Origin: Phycisphaera sp.
GTDB lineage: Bacteria > Planctomycetota > Phycisphaerae > Phycisphaerales > Zrk34
DNA length: 64,000 bases
NCBI GenBank assembly: GCA_016125285.1
Contig: WGMA01000018.1
Location: forward strand, 1-64,000
Reading direction: 5' to 3'
Shown here: positions 10,049 through 19,374 of the stretch, piece after piece
How the letters are laid out: every line of letters begins with the position of its first letter
Position numbering within the stretch: position 1 is the first letter of the stretch
The notes under the pieces: model-generated
What the model saw: only the letters and a program-made list of their open reading frames with translations
The model's database searches: none
What the model was told of the DNA's origin: nothing
Translations under genes and position numbers: made by a program

Positions 10049-11113
10049 ATGACGATTCGCTGGGGCATCGTGGGGTGCGGAGACGTGTGCGAGGTCAAGA
10101 GCGGGCCGGGCTTCGCGAAGGCGCCGGGCAGCGCGCTGGTGGCGGTGATGCGTCGCGACGGGGCGAAGGCGGCGGACTTCGCGAAGCGTCACGGCGTGCC
10201 GCGGTGGTACGACGACGCGGAGGCGCTGATCGACGACGACGGGGTGGACGCGGTGTACATCGCCACGCCGCCGGGCTCGCACGTGGAGGTGGCGGAGCGC
10301 GTGGCGGCGGCGGGCAAGCCGGCGTACGTGGAGAAGCCGATGGCGCGGAGCGCGGCGGAGTGTCGGCGGATGATCGAGGCGTTCGACGCGGCGGGCGTGC
10401 CGCTGTTCGTGGCGTACTACCGGCGGCGCGTGCCGAGGTTCGAGAAGGTGCGCGAGCTGATCGAGGGCGGCGCGCTGGGTGCGGTGAAGCGTGTGAGCTA
10501 CACGTACCGCGAGCACCCCGGCGAGTCTTACGCGGTGCAGTCGACGCTGAGCGACGCGGACCCGTCGCTGCCGTGGCGGCTGCAGGTCGAGCACTCCGGC
10601 GGCGGGCTGATCATGGACATGGGCTGCCACGCGCTGGACCTGCTGGACCACTGGCTCGGGCCGATGCGCGACGTGACCGGAACGGCGCGGCGACGCGGCG
10701 GGCCTTACGTGGTGGAGGACGAGGTCGAGATGACGTGGCGGACGGACGGCGGCGTCGAGGGCGCGGCGAGCCTGTCGTTCTTCAGCGACGAGCCGGCGAC
10801 GGATCTGTTTCGCATCGAGGGGGACAACGCGACGCTGACCGTGCCGTGCTTCGCGCCGGGGGCGATCGAGCTGCGGCGCGCCGGGCAGGCGGACACGGCC
10901 GCGCCGTTCGAGCGGTTCGAGGTCGCCCACCCGCCGCACATCCAGCAGCCGCTGATCGAGTCGATCGTCACGGAGCTGCGCGGCGAGGGCGCGTGCCCGA
11001 GCACGGGGCGCACGGCGCTGCGCACGAACGAGGTGATGGACGCGGTGCTGAGCGATTACTACGGCGGGCGCGACGACGCGTTCTGGTCGCGCGCCGAGAC
11101 GTGGGGCGGTTAA
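10049..11113 (+). CDS. Gfo/Idh/MocA family oxidoreductase
   Basis: A 354-residue NAD(P)-dependent oxidoreductase. The Rossmann fold starts at residue 5 with GIVGCGDV. The family signature EKP is at 95-97 within YVEKPMA, and the C-terminal domain carries GGGLIMDMGCHALDLLDHWLG, which holds the conserved histidine region. Such enzymes oxidise or reduce sugars, inositols or related compounds, and the specific substrate is not evident. No export signal is seen, so it should be cytosolic. The TAA stop shares bases with the TAA of the converging DUF6288 gene. Confidence 0.92.
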   Translation: MTIRWGIVGCGDVCEVKSGPGFAKAPGSALVAVMRRDGAKAADFAKRHGVPRWYDDAEALIDDDGVDAVYIATPPGSHVEVAERVAAAGKPAYVEKPMARSAAECRRMIEAFDAAGVPLFVAYYRRRVPRFEKVRELIEGGALGAVKRVSYTYREHPGESYAVQSTLSDADPSLPWRLQVEHSGGGLIMDMGCHALDLLDHWLGPMRDVTGTARRRGGPYVVEDEVEMTWRTDGGVEGAASLSFFSDEPATDLFRIEGDNATLTVPCFAPGAIELRRAGQADTAAPFERFEVAHPPHIQQPLIESIVTELRGEGACPSTGRTALRTNEVMDAVLSDYYGGRDDAFWSRAETWGG

Positions 11114-13383
11114 CCGGGCGGTTTCGACAGCGCGTTCATGGCTTCGATCAGCTCGGCCTGGGCGGCGGCGACACGCGGGTCGTCGTCGAGGATCTGCTCG
11201 GCGATCCTGTTGAGCTTCGCGCCGGCGTCGAGCACGGCCTGGCGTTCGAGGTCGCCGGCGGTCGGCTTGGAGGCGTTCTGACGCAGGCCCTCGTACACCG
11301 ACTTCGCGCGGCCGTACGCCGGGTCGTCGCACTGATCGAGGATTTCCTTCTTGACGTCGGCGAGGTTGCGCTTGGCGTCGATGATGCGCTTGACGATCAT
11401 CTTCCGCGCCTCGGCGGAGGGGCCGGAGTTCGTCGGCGCGGGTCGCCTGACGACGGGCGCGGCCGTCGCGGCGGGCGTGCTCGGTCGGGCGACGGGCGTG
11501 GCGTGGCGCGGCGTCGACGGGGTGGAAGGCACGGCGCCCGTGTGCGACGAGTCGGCGCCGGTGATGCGCAGCTGCCGGCGGCTGACGCTGAGGATCAGCG
11601 CCGCGGTCGCCGTGGGCAGGGCGCGGCCGCCGTAGACGTTGTCGGTCGACGCGTAGTCGCGCCCGGGCATCACGACGAACCCGCCGTCGTACGTCTCGGC
11701 CATGATGAACCACCACTTGATGCCCTGCATGTACTGCTGGAACCGCTTCTCGTCGGCGCGGGCGGCGCCGAGCGATCCCCACAGCGTGCCCATCAGCGTC
11801 GAGGCGTGACCCTCGAGCAGGGCGTTGGGGCTGTTGGCGCACGCGACGGCGTAGTACTGGCCGAGCCAGCGCCACGACTGGTTCGACGTGTTGCCGATCA
11901 GGTGGGCCAGCGCGCCCTGTCCGGCGCGGCCGTAGTGGCTGATCGGCTGGTCGTTCATCGGCAGCGGGCCGGTCGGCTCGGGGCGGTACATCGAGCGGAT
12001 CACCAGACGCTTGGCCCCACCGAACTCGTACACGCGGCAGCCGTCGGCCTCCTTGACCATCCACGTCAGATCGTGATTCACGCCGCTGCGTGTCTCTTCG
12101 GCGGTGGGCCACAGCACCTTGAATCGGCCGATGTTTTTCATCCCGGTCGGGCAGGGATAGCCGACGCCGTGCGCCGCTTTCGCCGGCGACTTCTCGGGCG
12201 TCTCGAGCTCGATCAACGCGTGGTCCCAGACCGGGAAGCCGTAGTCGACGTAGCCGTTCTTGCCGACGCTGTCGAGGTAGCTCTGGTGGAGCCGCTCGTA
12301 GCACTGCTTGGAGTAATCGAGGCCGGCCTCCTTGAACAGGCTTTGCGCGACCATCGACAGCCCGCCGGGCTGCGACATCGCGCCGTAACCCTTCGGTCCG
12401 CCGGCCGCGATCCGCACCGCGATGGCCGGGTAGGGCTTGTGCGAGTAGCCGCCGTTCTGCCAGTCCTGGCCATCCTCGAACGCCTTGGCCAGCGACGCCA
12501 TCGCGGGGACGAGCGACTGGTCGTGGCTCAGCAGGTAGTACTCGCCCATCACGATGCCGTCGTAGCCCCAGCCCCACGTCGGAAACCCGCCGCCGTTGTT
12601 GGGGTCGTAACGGTTGTCGCGGTAACCGGCCATGATCTGCTTGATCAGCGGCTCGTACTTCTTGTCGCCGCTGGCCATCAGCGCCAGCACGCACGCCGAG
12701 CTGGTGTGCACCCGGCCCTTGAAGCCCTTGTCGTACTCGTACTCGCCGACGAGGAAGTCGCACAGGCGGGTGATCGTCCGGTCGGTCCGCTCGCAGTTGA
12801 ACGGGAACGTCGGCGCGAAGCGGCCGAGCGGCTCGATCTGCAGCGCGACGACCTTCTGCTTGTGCTGGTCGCCGCCGGGCCAGACGATCATGTCGAGCTT
12901 GCCGTCCTTGCCCTGGCTGTCCTCGATGAGCTTGGCCATCTCGGTCATCGGGCCGACCATGCCGGTCACCGTCCGCCGGCCAAACTCATGCGGGACGTTC
13001 ATGATGTGGCCGTTGGCGCCGACGACGATGTCCCCTGGCTGGATCTTGCCGGCGGCGGGTGAGTTGTCGAACACGAACTTGATGGTGAAGTAGCACGGGT
13101 TCTCGTGCGTGATGCGGGCGCGCAGGCCCGTCGGGCCGACGTTCATGAAGAACCCGCCGCCGAGCTTGTCCATGATCGGCTGGTCGTGACGCCCGTAGTA
13201 GGGCAGCTTCCACGGGTAGTCGCCGTCGCTCTTTTCGTACACCGCGACCGCCGTCGGCGGAACGAAGCAGCCGATCAGCGAAAGCACGATCACGAGCATC
13301 CACGGGATGTTGACTCGGATGCGGCGCGCCGCTCGCTCACGCCCGCGTGCGTGATGCTTGTACCTTCGGTACACGAAAAGCAT
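11110..13383 (-). CDS. PDZ and DUF6288 domain exported or membrane-anchored protein
   Basis: A 757-residue protein. After a basic N-terminus it has one hydrophobic segment (about residues 26-46, WMLVIVLSLIGCFVPP), serving as signal or anchor. A PDZ-like domain follows at roughly 80-165 (FDNSPAAGKIQPGDIVVGANG). The central and C-terminal part resembles DUF6288, an alpha/alpha-toroid-like region with repeated Gly- and Trp-rich segments such as GGGFPTWGWGYDG. A Thr/Pro/Ala-rich linker near 575-620 leads to a charged helical tail. The ATG at 13383 is chosen because GGAG precedes it by seven bases; a TTG seven codons upstream is the alternative. The next upstream gene is a paralogue. Function is unknown. 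Confidence 0.8.
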   Translation of the reverse strand: MLFVYRRYKHHARGRERAARRIRVNIPWMLVIVLSLIGCFVPPTAVAVYEKSDGDYPWKLPYYGRHDQPIMDKLGGGFFMNVGPTGLRARITHENPCYFTIKFVFDNSPAAGKIQPGDIVVGANGHIMNVPHEFGRRTVTGMVGPMTEMAKLIEDSQGKDGKLDMIVWPGGDQHKQKVVALQIEPLGRFAPTFPFNCERTDRTITRLCDFLVGEYEYDKGFKGRVHTSSACVLALMASGDKKYEPLIKQIMAGYRDNRYDPNNGGGFPTWGWGYDGIVMGEYYLLSHDQSLVPAMASLAKAFEDGQDWQNGGYSHKPYPAIAVRIAAGGPKGYGAMSQPGGLSMVAQSLFKEAGLDYSKQCYERLHQSYLDSVGKNGYVDYGFPVWDHALIELETPEKSPAKAAHGVGYPCPTGMKNIGRFKVLWPTAEETRSGVNHDLTWMVKEADGCRVYEFGGAKRLVIRSMYRPEPTGPLPMNDQPISHYGRAGQGALAHLIGNTSNQSWRWLGQYYAVACANSPNALLEGHASTLMGTLWGSLGAARADEKRFQQYMQGIKWWFIMAETYDGGFVVMPGRDYASTDNVYGGRALPTATAALILSVSRRQLRITGADSSHTGAVPSTPSTPRHATPVARPSTPAATAAPVVRRPAPTNSGPSAEARKMIVKRIIDAKRNLADVKKEILDQCDDPAYGRAKSVYEGLRQNASKPTAGDLERQAVLDAGAKLNRIAEQILDDDPRVAAAQAELIEAMNALSKPPG

Positions 13384-13619
13384 GTCGATACTCCGGGTTG
13401 TCAAGCTTCCACTTCAGACCATCGGCCGCGTCGGCCACGACAGGGCCTGCGCCGCGGATGGTGCGTGCCTGTAACCCTCCAAAGTACCGGATATGACAAG
13501 CGGCTCAGGGCAACATGTTCGCGGAATCAGGTATGCAAGACGGGGCGGCGCGCGGCGACAACCGCGGCGGGTTCACCGGGCGGTCGCGGCGGCGTAGGGG
13601 ATTTCGGGGCGTGCGCCGC

Positions 13620-16118
13620 TTAGAGCGCCGGCAGTTCGCGACGCGCCTTCCTGGCGTAGTCGGATTCGGGGTACAGCTCGATGAGCATCTTCAGCTGCTT
13701 GTTGGCGACGTCGGGGTGCCCGGCCTGCTTGAGCGACTCGGCCAGGTCGTACAGACGCTTGGCTTCCTTCTTCCGCTCGGCCTCGGTGAACACCTTCATG
13801 AACGGCTCGTTGGTCTCGTAGCCGATGACCCACTGCCTGGCGATCTCCGCGACGGGCGTGTCGTCGTAACGCGTGGCGACCATGCCGTAGGTGCGATACG
13901 CGTCGAAGTGCTTGCCCTCGGTCCGGAGGCGGTCGGCGGTGTCCATCTGACGCAGCGCGAGCTTGGCGCGCGTGTCGGCGAGCGCGGTGGTGTCGGACTC
14001 GTCGGGCACTTCCAGCGGCGCGACCTGCGGGCGGAGCGTCGCGGCCAGCGACTTGATCGCGTCGCTGCGCGCCGCCACGCGGTTCAGCCGCGCCGCCGCC
14101 TTCGCGTCGTCACCCTCCGGCGCGACCAGCGACGCGAGCCGCGCCACGCTGTCCGCCGGCGTCGAGCCACCCATCCGCGCCTTGATCCACCCGACGTACG
14201 GCTCGTTCTCGCCGTACTTCTCGAGGAACTCGCCGTACACCTTGTCCGCCGCGCCCGGCGTCCGCTGCAGATACGCCAGGCGCAGGTGATACGTGCGGCC
14301 GGCCTCGACCTGCTGCTTGTTGGCCGGGTCGTTGAACACGGCGTTCAGCTCACCGGTCTTGCCGCGGAACTCGGGCAGGTCGCCGTAGAGATCGACGAAG
14401 TTACGCAGTTCCAGGTTGCCCTCGTACAGCTCACGCCGGTCGAACGCCGCGACGATCTCGGCGAAGCGCGTGCGCGCCGGGCCGACGATGAACTCGTACA
14501 GCAGCTTCGCCTTCTCGGCGTCGTCGCCGGTCCCGTCCAACAGCGGCGCGGTGGCGTTGAGCGCGGCGCGGACCTGCTTGTCGCGGATCATCGAGTAGAT
14601 CGTCCGAAGCTTGGGTGACAGGTCGCCGAACCGCACGCCGGGGATGCGCGGGAACCCGCCGTAGACGTAGAGCCGCTTGCGCGCCGCGCACAGCACGTAG
14701 CCGAGCACCGCGTTGGAGATGAACGGCTGCTTGAGGTAGACGTCGCCGCCGCTGTTCTCCTTGCCGGGGATGTAGTCCGCGGCGAAGTCGGGCTGGCGGT
14801 TGAGCGTGAAGTACCACCGCCACTCGTCCATGTACGCGCGGAACCCGTCGGGGTCGGTCGCGGCGAGCGCGGCGAAGGCCGGGCCCATGCCGGGCAGCGT
14901 GAACGCGTGGTTCTCGCGCGCCGATTTGCTGTTGTTCTTCAGCCACCCGGCCCACCGCTTGCGCAGGTCGGGCTCGACGTCGGCGACGTACGCCGCGAGC
15001 AGCGTCTGGCTCGTGCGGCCGTGGCCCTGGTGATCGTCGGACGCCCACGAGTAGCCGACGCCGCCGCCGCGCCCGGTGCACGCCTTGAGCCAGTTCATCG
15101 AGCGGTCCCACGCCTCCTGCGGGACCTCGACGCCGCACTGCCGCGCCATCGCCCAGAACCACATCACGCCGCTGGTCACGATGTTCAGCCCGCCGCCGTC
15201 GTACGTGATCGTCGCGCCGCCGTGGCCGAACCGACCGGCCTCCTTGCCTTCCTTGCCCTGGTTCTCCACGAGCTTGTCGACGCGCATCTTGATCAGCGGG
15301 ATCACCGACTCGTCCTGCGTCGCCAGGTAGTATTCGCAGAGGAACACGCCCGTGTAGAACTTCGCCCAGTTGCTGCCGTTCATGCCGCCCTTGCGGAGGT
15401 ACTCGACGACCTGCTTGACGTTCTCGTCGTACTTCGAGTCGCCGCTGCCGAGCAGCGTGAGCCCGGCCCACGCGGTGGTGGTGTAGTCGGCGCCGCCGCC
15501 GTAGCCCGTGCGCCAGTGCCCGCCGTTCTGCGTCGCGGCGAGGTAGCGGCAGATGCCGTCGAGGTACGCCTCGGACTTGGCGCAGTCGTAGGGCCAGGTC
15601 GCGCTCAGCGCCGGCTGACGCGGGAGCTTCACCGCGACCTTCGTCTCCGTGCCGCCGCGCTTGACGGTCAGCTCGATGGCGTTGTTGCCGTCGGAGCGCG
15701 ACTCGCTGATCTCGATCTGATCGCCGAGGACGCGCGGCGGGCCGTCGCCGCCGGCGCCGACGTTCTGGTTGTGCGGCGGAAACTTCACGCCGTTCGCCGC
15801 GACGATCACGTCGCCGATCTTCAACCCGCACGCCGCGCCGGGCGCGCTGGCGTTGAGCTGCGTGACGGTCATCTCGGTCGCGCCGTACGGCACGAACCCG
15901 TGCCCGCCGATCGCGCCCATCGGGAACGTGAGCCCGGCCTTCTGCGCATCGGCCTTCGCGGACTCTTTCGACGCGCTGGACAGGTCGGAGTCGGATTTGT
16001 CCGACGACGCGGAATTGGCCGTCGCTCCCCGTGTGAGGGGCGTGGCGAAGAGGGTTAAAGCGAGCAGCACGACCAGGGCGGTCGCGCCTCGCAAACGGAG
16101 ACGCCCATAAGCTCCCAC
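13620..16118 (-). CDS. PDZ and DUF6288 domain secreted protein
   Basis: An 832-residue paralogue of the preceding gene. A signal peptide (TALVVLLALTLFATP, about residues 13-30) is followed by a Ser/Asp/Lys-rich linker. A PDZ domain (LNASAPGAACGLKIGDVIVAANG) lies near 88-110, followed by a DUF6288 region with WRTGYGGGADYTTTAWAGL and GRGGGVGYSWASDDHQGHG, which look like turns of an alpha/alpha toroid. A helical C-terminal part (about 560-830) has TPR-like spacing. The GTG start at 16118 is supported by AAAGGTGA four bases upstream; no in-frame ATG exists nearby. It is divergent from the XylR-type regulator, which makes it a likely target of that regulator. Confidence 0.8.
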   Translation of the reverse strand: MGAYGRLRLRGATALVVLLALTLFATPLTRGATANSASSDKSDSDLSSASKESAKADAQKAGLTFPMGAIGGHGFVPYGATEMTVTQLNASAPGAACGLKIGDVIVAANGVKFPPHNQNVGAGGDGPPRVLGDQIEISESRSDGNNAIELTVKRGGTETKVAVKLPRQPALSATWPYDCAKSEAYLDGICRYLAATQNGGHWRTGYGGGADYTTTAWAGLTLLGSGDSKYDENVKQVVEYLRKGGMNGSNWAKFYTGVFLCEYYLATQDESVIPLIKMRVDKLVENQGKEGKEAGRFGHGGATITYDGGGLNIVTSGVMWFWAMARQCGVEVPQEAWDRSMNWLKACTGRGGGVGYSWASDDHQGHGRTSQTLLAAYVADVEPDLRKRWAGWLKNNSKSARENHAFTLPGMGPAFAALAATDPDGFRAYMDEWRWYFTLNRQPDFAADYIPGKENSGGDVYLKQPFISNAVLGYVLCAARKRLYVYGGFPRIPGVRFGDLSPKLRTIYSMIRDKQVRAALNATAPLLDGTGDDAEKAKLLYEFIVGPARTRFAEIVAAFDRRELYEGNLELRNFVDLYGDLPEFRGKTGELNAVFNDPANKQQVEAGRTYHLRLAYLQRTPGAADKVYGEFLEKYGENEPYVGWIKARMGGSTPADSVARLASLVAPEGDDAKAAARLNRVAARSDAIKSLAATLRPQVAPLEVPDESDTTALADTRAKLALRQMDTADRLRTEGKHFDAYRTYGMVATRYDDTPVAEIARQWVIGYETNEPFMKVFTEAERKKEAKRLYDLAESLKQAGHPDVANKQLKMLIELYPESDYARKARRELPAL

Positions 16119-16355
16119 GGGGTCACCTTTCGCTAGCGGTGTACGAAGAGGCCGGGATGGCCGACACGCATATTCTTACACGGCGGCGGCCTTTGTTGTT
16201 TCGATATTGCAAAATGGGCTTCTGTGATCTAAAAACAGGTCTGTGACGTCTATTTGACGGCAGAGAGAGTAAATGGATGCATAGGGAGCGTCCGGTCAAC
16301 TGGCGCGACACATCGCGCCGGGCGACGCAGACGTTTAGCTTGGGGCAAACAACCG
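16119..16355. promoter_or_regulatory. Divergent control region between DUF6288 gene and regulator
   Basis: This 237-base stretch is AT-richer than its surroundings around 16170-16260. It holds two copies of TCTGTGA (16221-16227 and 16240-16246) 19 bases apart, nearly two helical turns. Such spacing suits a dimeric AraC-type DNA-binding protein. An operator is plausible but unproven, and no promoter hexamers are convincing. Confidence 0.35.
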
Positions 16356-17537
16356 ATGGGCGCGCACACGCAGAGCTGGACCATCGCGATCTACGCGGCG
16401 AGCTGGTCGGACCACTCGAACCGGCTGACCGACGGCGTGCTTCAATACGCGTCGGAGCAGCCGGACATCGAGCTGGCGGATCTGCGCTTCTTCGAGTCGA
16501 GCTACGACAAGCCCAGCGAGCCGCCGCCGTGGGTCGGCAAGCCGATCGACGCGGTCGTGTCGTCGATCGGGTTCACGTCGTGGGAGCCGGAGTGGCTGAT
16601 GAGCGGCGGGGTGCCGCTGGTCAACGTCTCGGCGGACCTGGTCGGCTCGGCGATCCCCAACGTGCACACGAGCTTTTCGTCCGTCGCCAAGCTCGCCGCG
16701 GATCACCTGATCGACACCGGCTTCGAGCGGTTCGCCTACGTCGGGTACGACCGCGGCGGCTCGCCGCGGCGGCGCGAGGCCTTCGGCGACGAGCTGCGCG
16801 AACGCGGGCACGACCTGATCCGCTTCGACCTGCCGCTGCCCTCGGAGACCACCGGCGAGTCGCCCGACGCGATCGACGGCAAGCTGCTGCGTCAGATCAA
16901 ACGCTGGCCCAAGCCGATCGGCGTGCTGGCGCTGAACGACCGCGTGGCGCGCCTCGTGTGCCGCGCGTGCGACGAACTCGGGCTGTCGATCCCCGAAGAG
17001 ATCGGCGTGCTCGGCGTCGACGACTCGAAGGTCGCCCGCCTTGGCAACCCCACGCTGTCGAGTATCCGCGTGCCGAGCGAGGCGCTGGGCTACCGCGCCG
17101 TGAAGATGCTGCACCAGCTGCTCCGCGGCAAACGCCTGTCGAACCGCAACGTCGTGCTGCCGGCCAAGGAAGTCGTCGTGCGGCAATCCACCGCGCGCCA
17201 CCGCGCCGACACCGACGACATCGAACGCGCGATCCGCCTGATCCGCGACAACGCGTGCCTCGGCATCCGCGTCGACGACGTCATGGAGACGCTGCCGATC
17301 TCGCGGCCGACGTTCGAGAAGCGGTTCAGCGAACGCGTTGGCCACACGCCCGGCCAGGAGATCCAGCGTGTCCGCCTCGAGCGGGCGAAGGAACTGCTGT
17401 CGACGACGGGGCTGTCGATCACGCAGATCGCGTCGATGGTGGGGTACGGCCGCGTGTCGGTGTTCAGCGACTTCTTCCGCAGGCAGACGGGCGACTCACC
17501 CAAACACTTCCGCGACGAGCACCGCATCCGCGCGTAG
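16356..17537 (+). CDS. XylR-type transcription regulator (LacI-like sensor plus AraC HTH)
   Basis: A 393-residue regulator. Residues 5-280 form a periplasmic-binding-protein-like sugar sensor of the LacI/XylR type, seen in VDDSKVARLGNPTLSSIRVP and in effector-pocket segments such as YVGYDRGGSPRRREAF. Residues 285-390 are an AraC-type double helix-turn-helix (ISRPTFEKRFSERVGHTPGQ, then ITQIASMVGYGRVSVFSDFF). E. coli XylR has this architecture and activates xylose genes, and such regulators are common in planctomycetes and Verrucomicrobia. The ligand is probably a sugar but is not identifiable. The ATG at 16356 starts the sensor domain; an in-frame TTG 34 codons upstream is less likely. The divergent DUF6288 genes are the probable targets. 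Confidence 0.9.
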   Translation: MGAHTQSWTIAIYAASWSDHSNRLTDGVLQYASEQPDIELADLRFFESSYDKPSEPPPWVGKPIDAVVSSIGFTSWEPEWLMSGGVPLVNVSADLVGSAIPNVHTSFSSVAKLAADHLIDTGFERFAYVGYDRGGSPRRREAFGDELRERGHDLIRFDLPLPSETTGESPDAIDGKLLRQIKRWPKPIGVLALNDRVARLVCRACDELGLSIPEEIGVLGVDDSKVARLGNPTLSSIRVPSEALGYRAVKMLHQLLRGKRLSNRNVVLPAKEVVVRQSTARHRADTDDIERAIRLIRDNACLGIRVDDVMETLPISRPTFEKRFSERVGHTPGQEIQRVRLERAKELLSTTGLSITQIASMVGYGRVSVFSDFFRRQTGDSPKHFRDEHRIRA

Positions 17538-17550
17538 CGCGGCGACGGCT

Positions 17551-17682
17551 CCCTCTCCCTGCCAGGGAGAGGGCTGGGGTGAGGGTGAGGCCTACGGATA
17601 GTTGATCCGCCGCCCCGGCGCACGCGATGTTTGGTGATCCATCCCCCTCACCCAGCCACTCCCCCACTTGCGGGAGAGGGGT
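17551..17682. repeat. Two-armed palindromic intergenic repeat, copy 2
   Basis: The left arm at 17551-17585 has the CCCTCTCCCTGCCAGGGAGA hairpin followed by GGGCTGGGGTGAGGG. The right arm at 17643-17682 has CCCTCACCCAGCCACTCC followed by a CCCCCACTTGCGGG hairpin. Orientation matches copy 1. It fills the space between two convergent genes, so its hairpins could end transcription on both strands. Confidence 0.85.
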
Positions 17683-17685
17683 TGG

Positions 17686-19374
17686 TCAACGCGATTGCGC
17701 GTCGCCGATCGGCAGGCCGGTCACGGCGTCGAAGCGCATCGTTTGTCCCGCACGCAGCGTGACGACGGGGACGTTGGCGTCGTTGGTCACGACCGGTGCG
17801 CCGCCCGGGGCCTCGTCGAAGTATGACTTGCCCAGCGTGACGTTCGCGTGGTGCGCGGCGACCTCGTCGGGCGTCAGCGCGTAGTCGTAGAACGCGACCT
17901 CGTCGATCGTGCCGTGGAACGGCTCGTAGCCGCCGGCCGTGCTGCCGATGAACGCGTGGGTCGGCCCGCCGCAGACGATCGGCGCGCCCGCGGCGAACTC
18001 GTAGCGCTGCACGAGCGCGCCGTCGATATACAGCGCCTTGACGCCGGACTGCGCGTCGTAGGTCGCCGCGACGTGGTGCGGCTTGCCGTCGGTGAGCTGC
18101 GCGACGGTGGGGCGTCCGGCGACGCCGTCGAGCGGCGCCTCGAGCTCGCTGTAGCCGACGCCGTCGAGGAACAGCCCGAAGCTGAGCGAGGGGCCCTTGT
18201 CGCGCGGTTCGCCGGGGTGCATCGGCTGGCCCGCGCCGGTGTCGTGCTGGAAGCTGAGCAGGATGCGGTGCTGGCCGTCGTCCTTGCGGAAGATCTCGTC
18301 GTAGTCCATCTTCTGCGCGGTCCACTGCGGCGCGATCACCGCTTCGATGGTGATGCCGGTGGTCACGGCGAACCCGCCGGTGCCGGGGCTGGTGCCGCTG
18401 CCGTTGCCGACGTTCACGCCGCTGCCGTTGCGGTTGTCGAACGCGACGGCGCCGTCGCCGACGAGCCCCGCGACACGTCGCGCCCCGCCCTGCAGCGTGC
18501 CGGGCGCTTTGCGGATCTCGTCGGTCACGACCCGCGCATCGCCGGGCGCGACGCTGTCGAACCGCCACCAGAACCGCGGCAGGCGGTATCGCGGTCGCAG
18601 CACGACCACGCCCTCGTTGACGGTCACGATCGTGTGCCCTTCGTCGTCGACACGCACGTCGAAGTCCGTGCCGAGATCGACGACGTTGACCGACGGCGTG
18701 GTTACGGTGAAGCCGATCGCCTGCTGCGGCACGCGTGCGGAGATCGATCCGCTGACGAGCGTCGTGGCGCGGTCGGAGTCGAGGCGGACGAGCGTCGGGC
18801 CGTTCATGTTGAGCCGCGCGCCGTTGTGGAACTGCAGCCTGGCCTGGCCCTGTCGCAGGCGGAAGGTGCCGCGCTGGACGACGTCGCCGGGCGCGACCGA
18901 CGCGCCGGTCTCACTGAGCTCCAGGTCCTGCCCGTCGGCGACGGTTGCGACGGTCGCCTGCATCGCGCCGCGTCGCCACTCCATCGCGACAGTCAGCCAC
19001 GCGATCCCGCCGGCGATGATCACCATCGCCGCGGCGAGGCCCGCGCCCATCGCCCACCACGATCGCCGCCGCCGCACGATCGGCCGCGTGTCGCCGCCAT
19101 CGTCACCAACAACCTCGCCGATTTCGCGCTCGGCGTTGATCACGCCGTCGAGCCGGTCGCGCCAGCCCGACACGTGCATCGCCTCGTCGCCCGTCGCCAG
19201 CTCCGCGTGCAGGTGCACGTAGCGCAGGTAGACGCGCTGCGCGTCGGTGTCGCCGGTGAGCAGCGCCTCCAGCCGCGCCGCGCCCTCCGCGTCGAGCTCG
19301 CCGTTGACCTGCGCGTCGGCCAGGTCGATCAGCTCGGCGTAGTCGTCGGCCGGGTTGTGCGTGTCGCCCGTCAT
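17686..19374 (-). CDS. Membrane-bound FecR-domain protein with C-terminal LamG domain
   Basis: A 562-residue protein. The cytosolic N-terminal 80 residues are helical and anti-sigma-like. One transmembrane segment lies at about 85-108 (WWAMGAGLAAAMVIIAGGIAW), followed by a FecR domain (about 125-255, with VTTPSVNVVDLGTDFDVRV) and a concanavalin-like LamG domain (about 300-530, ending in HGTIDEVAFYDYALTPDEV). FecR proteins hold sigma factors inactive until an outside signal arrives, and LamG domains often bind carbohydrate. I infer a sensor of extracellular glycan. The ATG overlaps the stop of the sigma factor gene as ATGA, so the two are translationally coupled. An earlier in-frame start would lie inside the sigma gene and is rejected. 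Confidence 0.88.
   Translation of the reverse strand: MTGDTHNPADDYAELIDLADAQVNGELDAEGAARLEALLTGDTDAQRVYLRYVHLHAELATGDEAMHVSGWRDRLDGVINAEREIGEVVGDDGGDTRPIVRRRRSWWAMGAGLAAAMVIIAGGIAWLTVAMEWRRGAMQATVATVADGQDLELSETGASVAPGDVVQRGTFRLRQGQARLQFHNGARLNMNGPTLVRLDSDRATTLVSGSISARVPQQAIGFTVTTPSVNVVDLGTDFDVRVDDEGHTIVTVNEGVVVLRPRYRLPRFWWRFDSVAPGDARVVTDEIRKAPGTLQGGARRVAGLVGDGAVAFDNRNGSGVNVGNGSGTSPGTGGFAVTTGITIEAVIAPQWTAQKMDYDEIFRKDDGQHRILLSFQHDTGAGQPMHPGEPRDKGPSLSFGLFLDGVGYSELEAPLDGVAGRPTVAQLTDGKPHHVAATYDAQSGVKALYIDGALVQRYEFAAGAPIVCGGPTHAFIGSTAGGYEPFHGTIDEVAFYDYALTPDEVAAHHANVTLGKSYFDEAPGGAPVVTNDANVPVVTLRAGQTMRFDAVTGLPIGDAQSR

Noticed and set aside
11110-11113. Overlap of the stop codons of two convergent genes as a regulatory feature
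   Set aside because: The shared TTAA is a simple consequence of TAA stops meeting on opposite strands in compact DNA.
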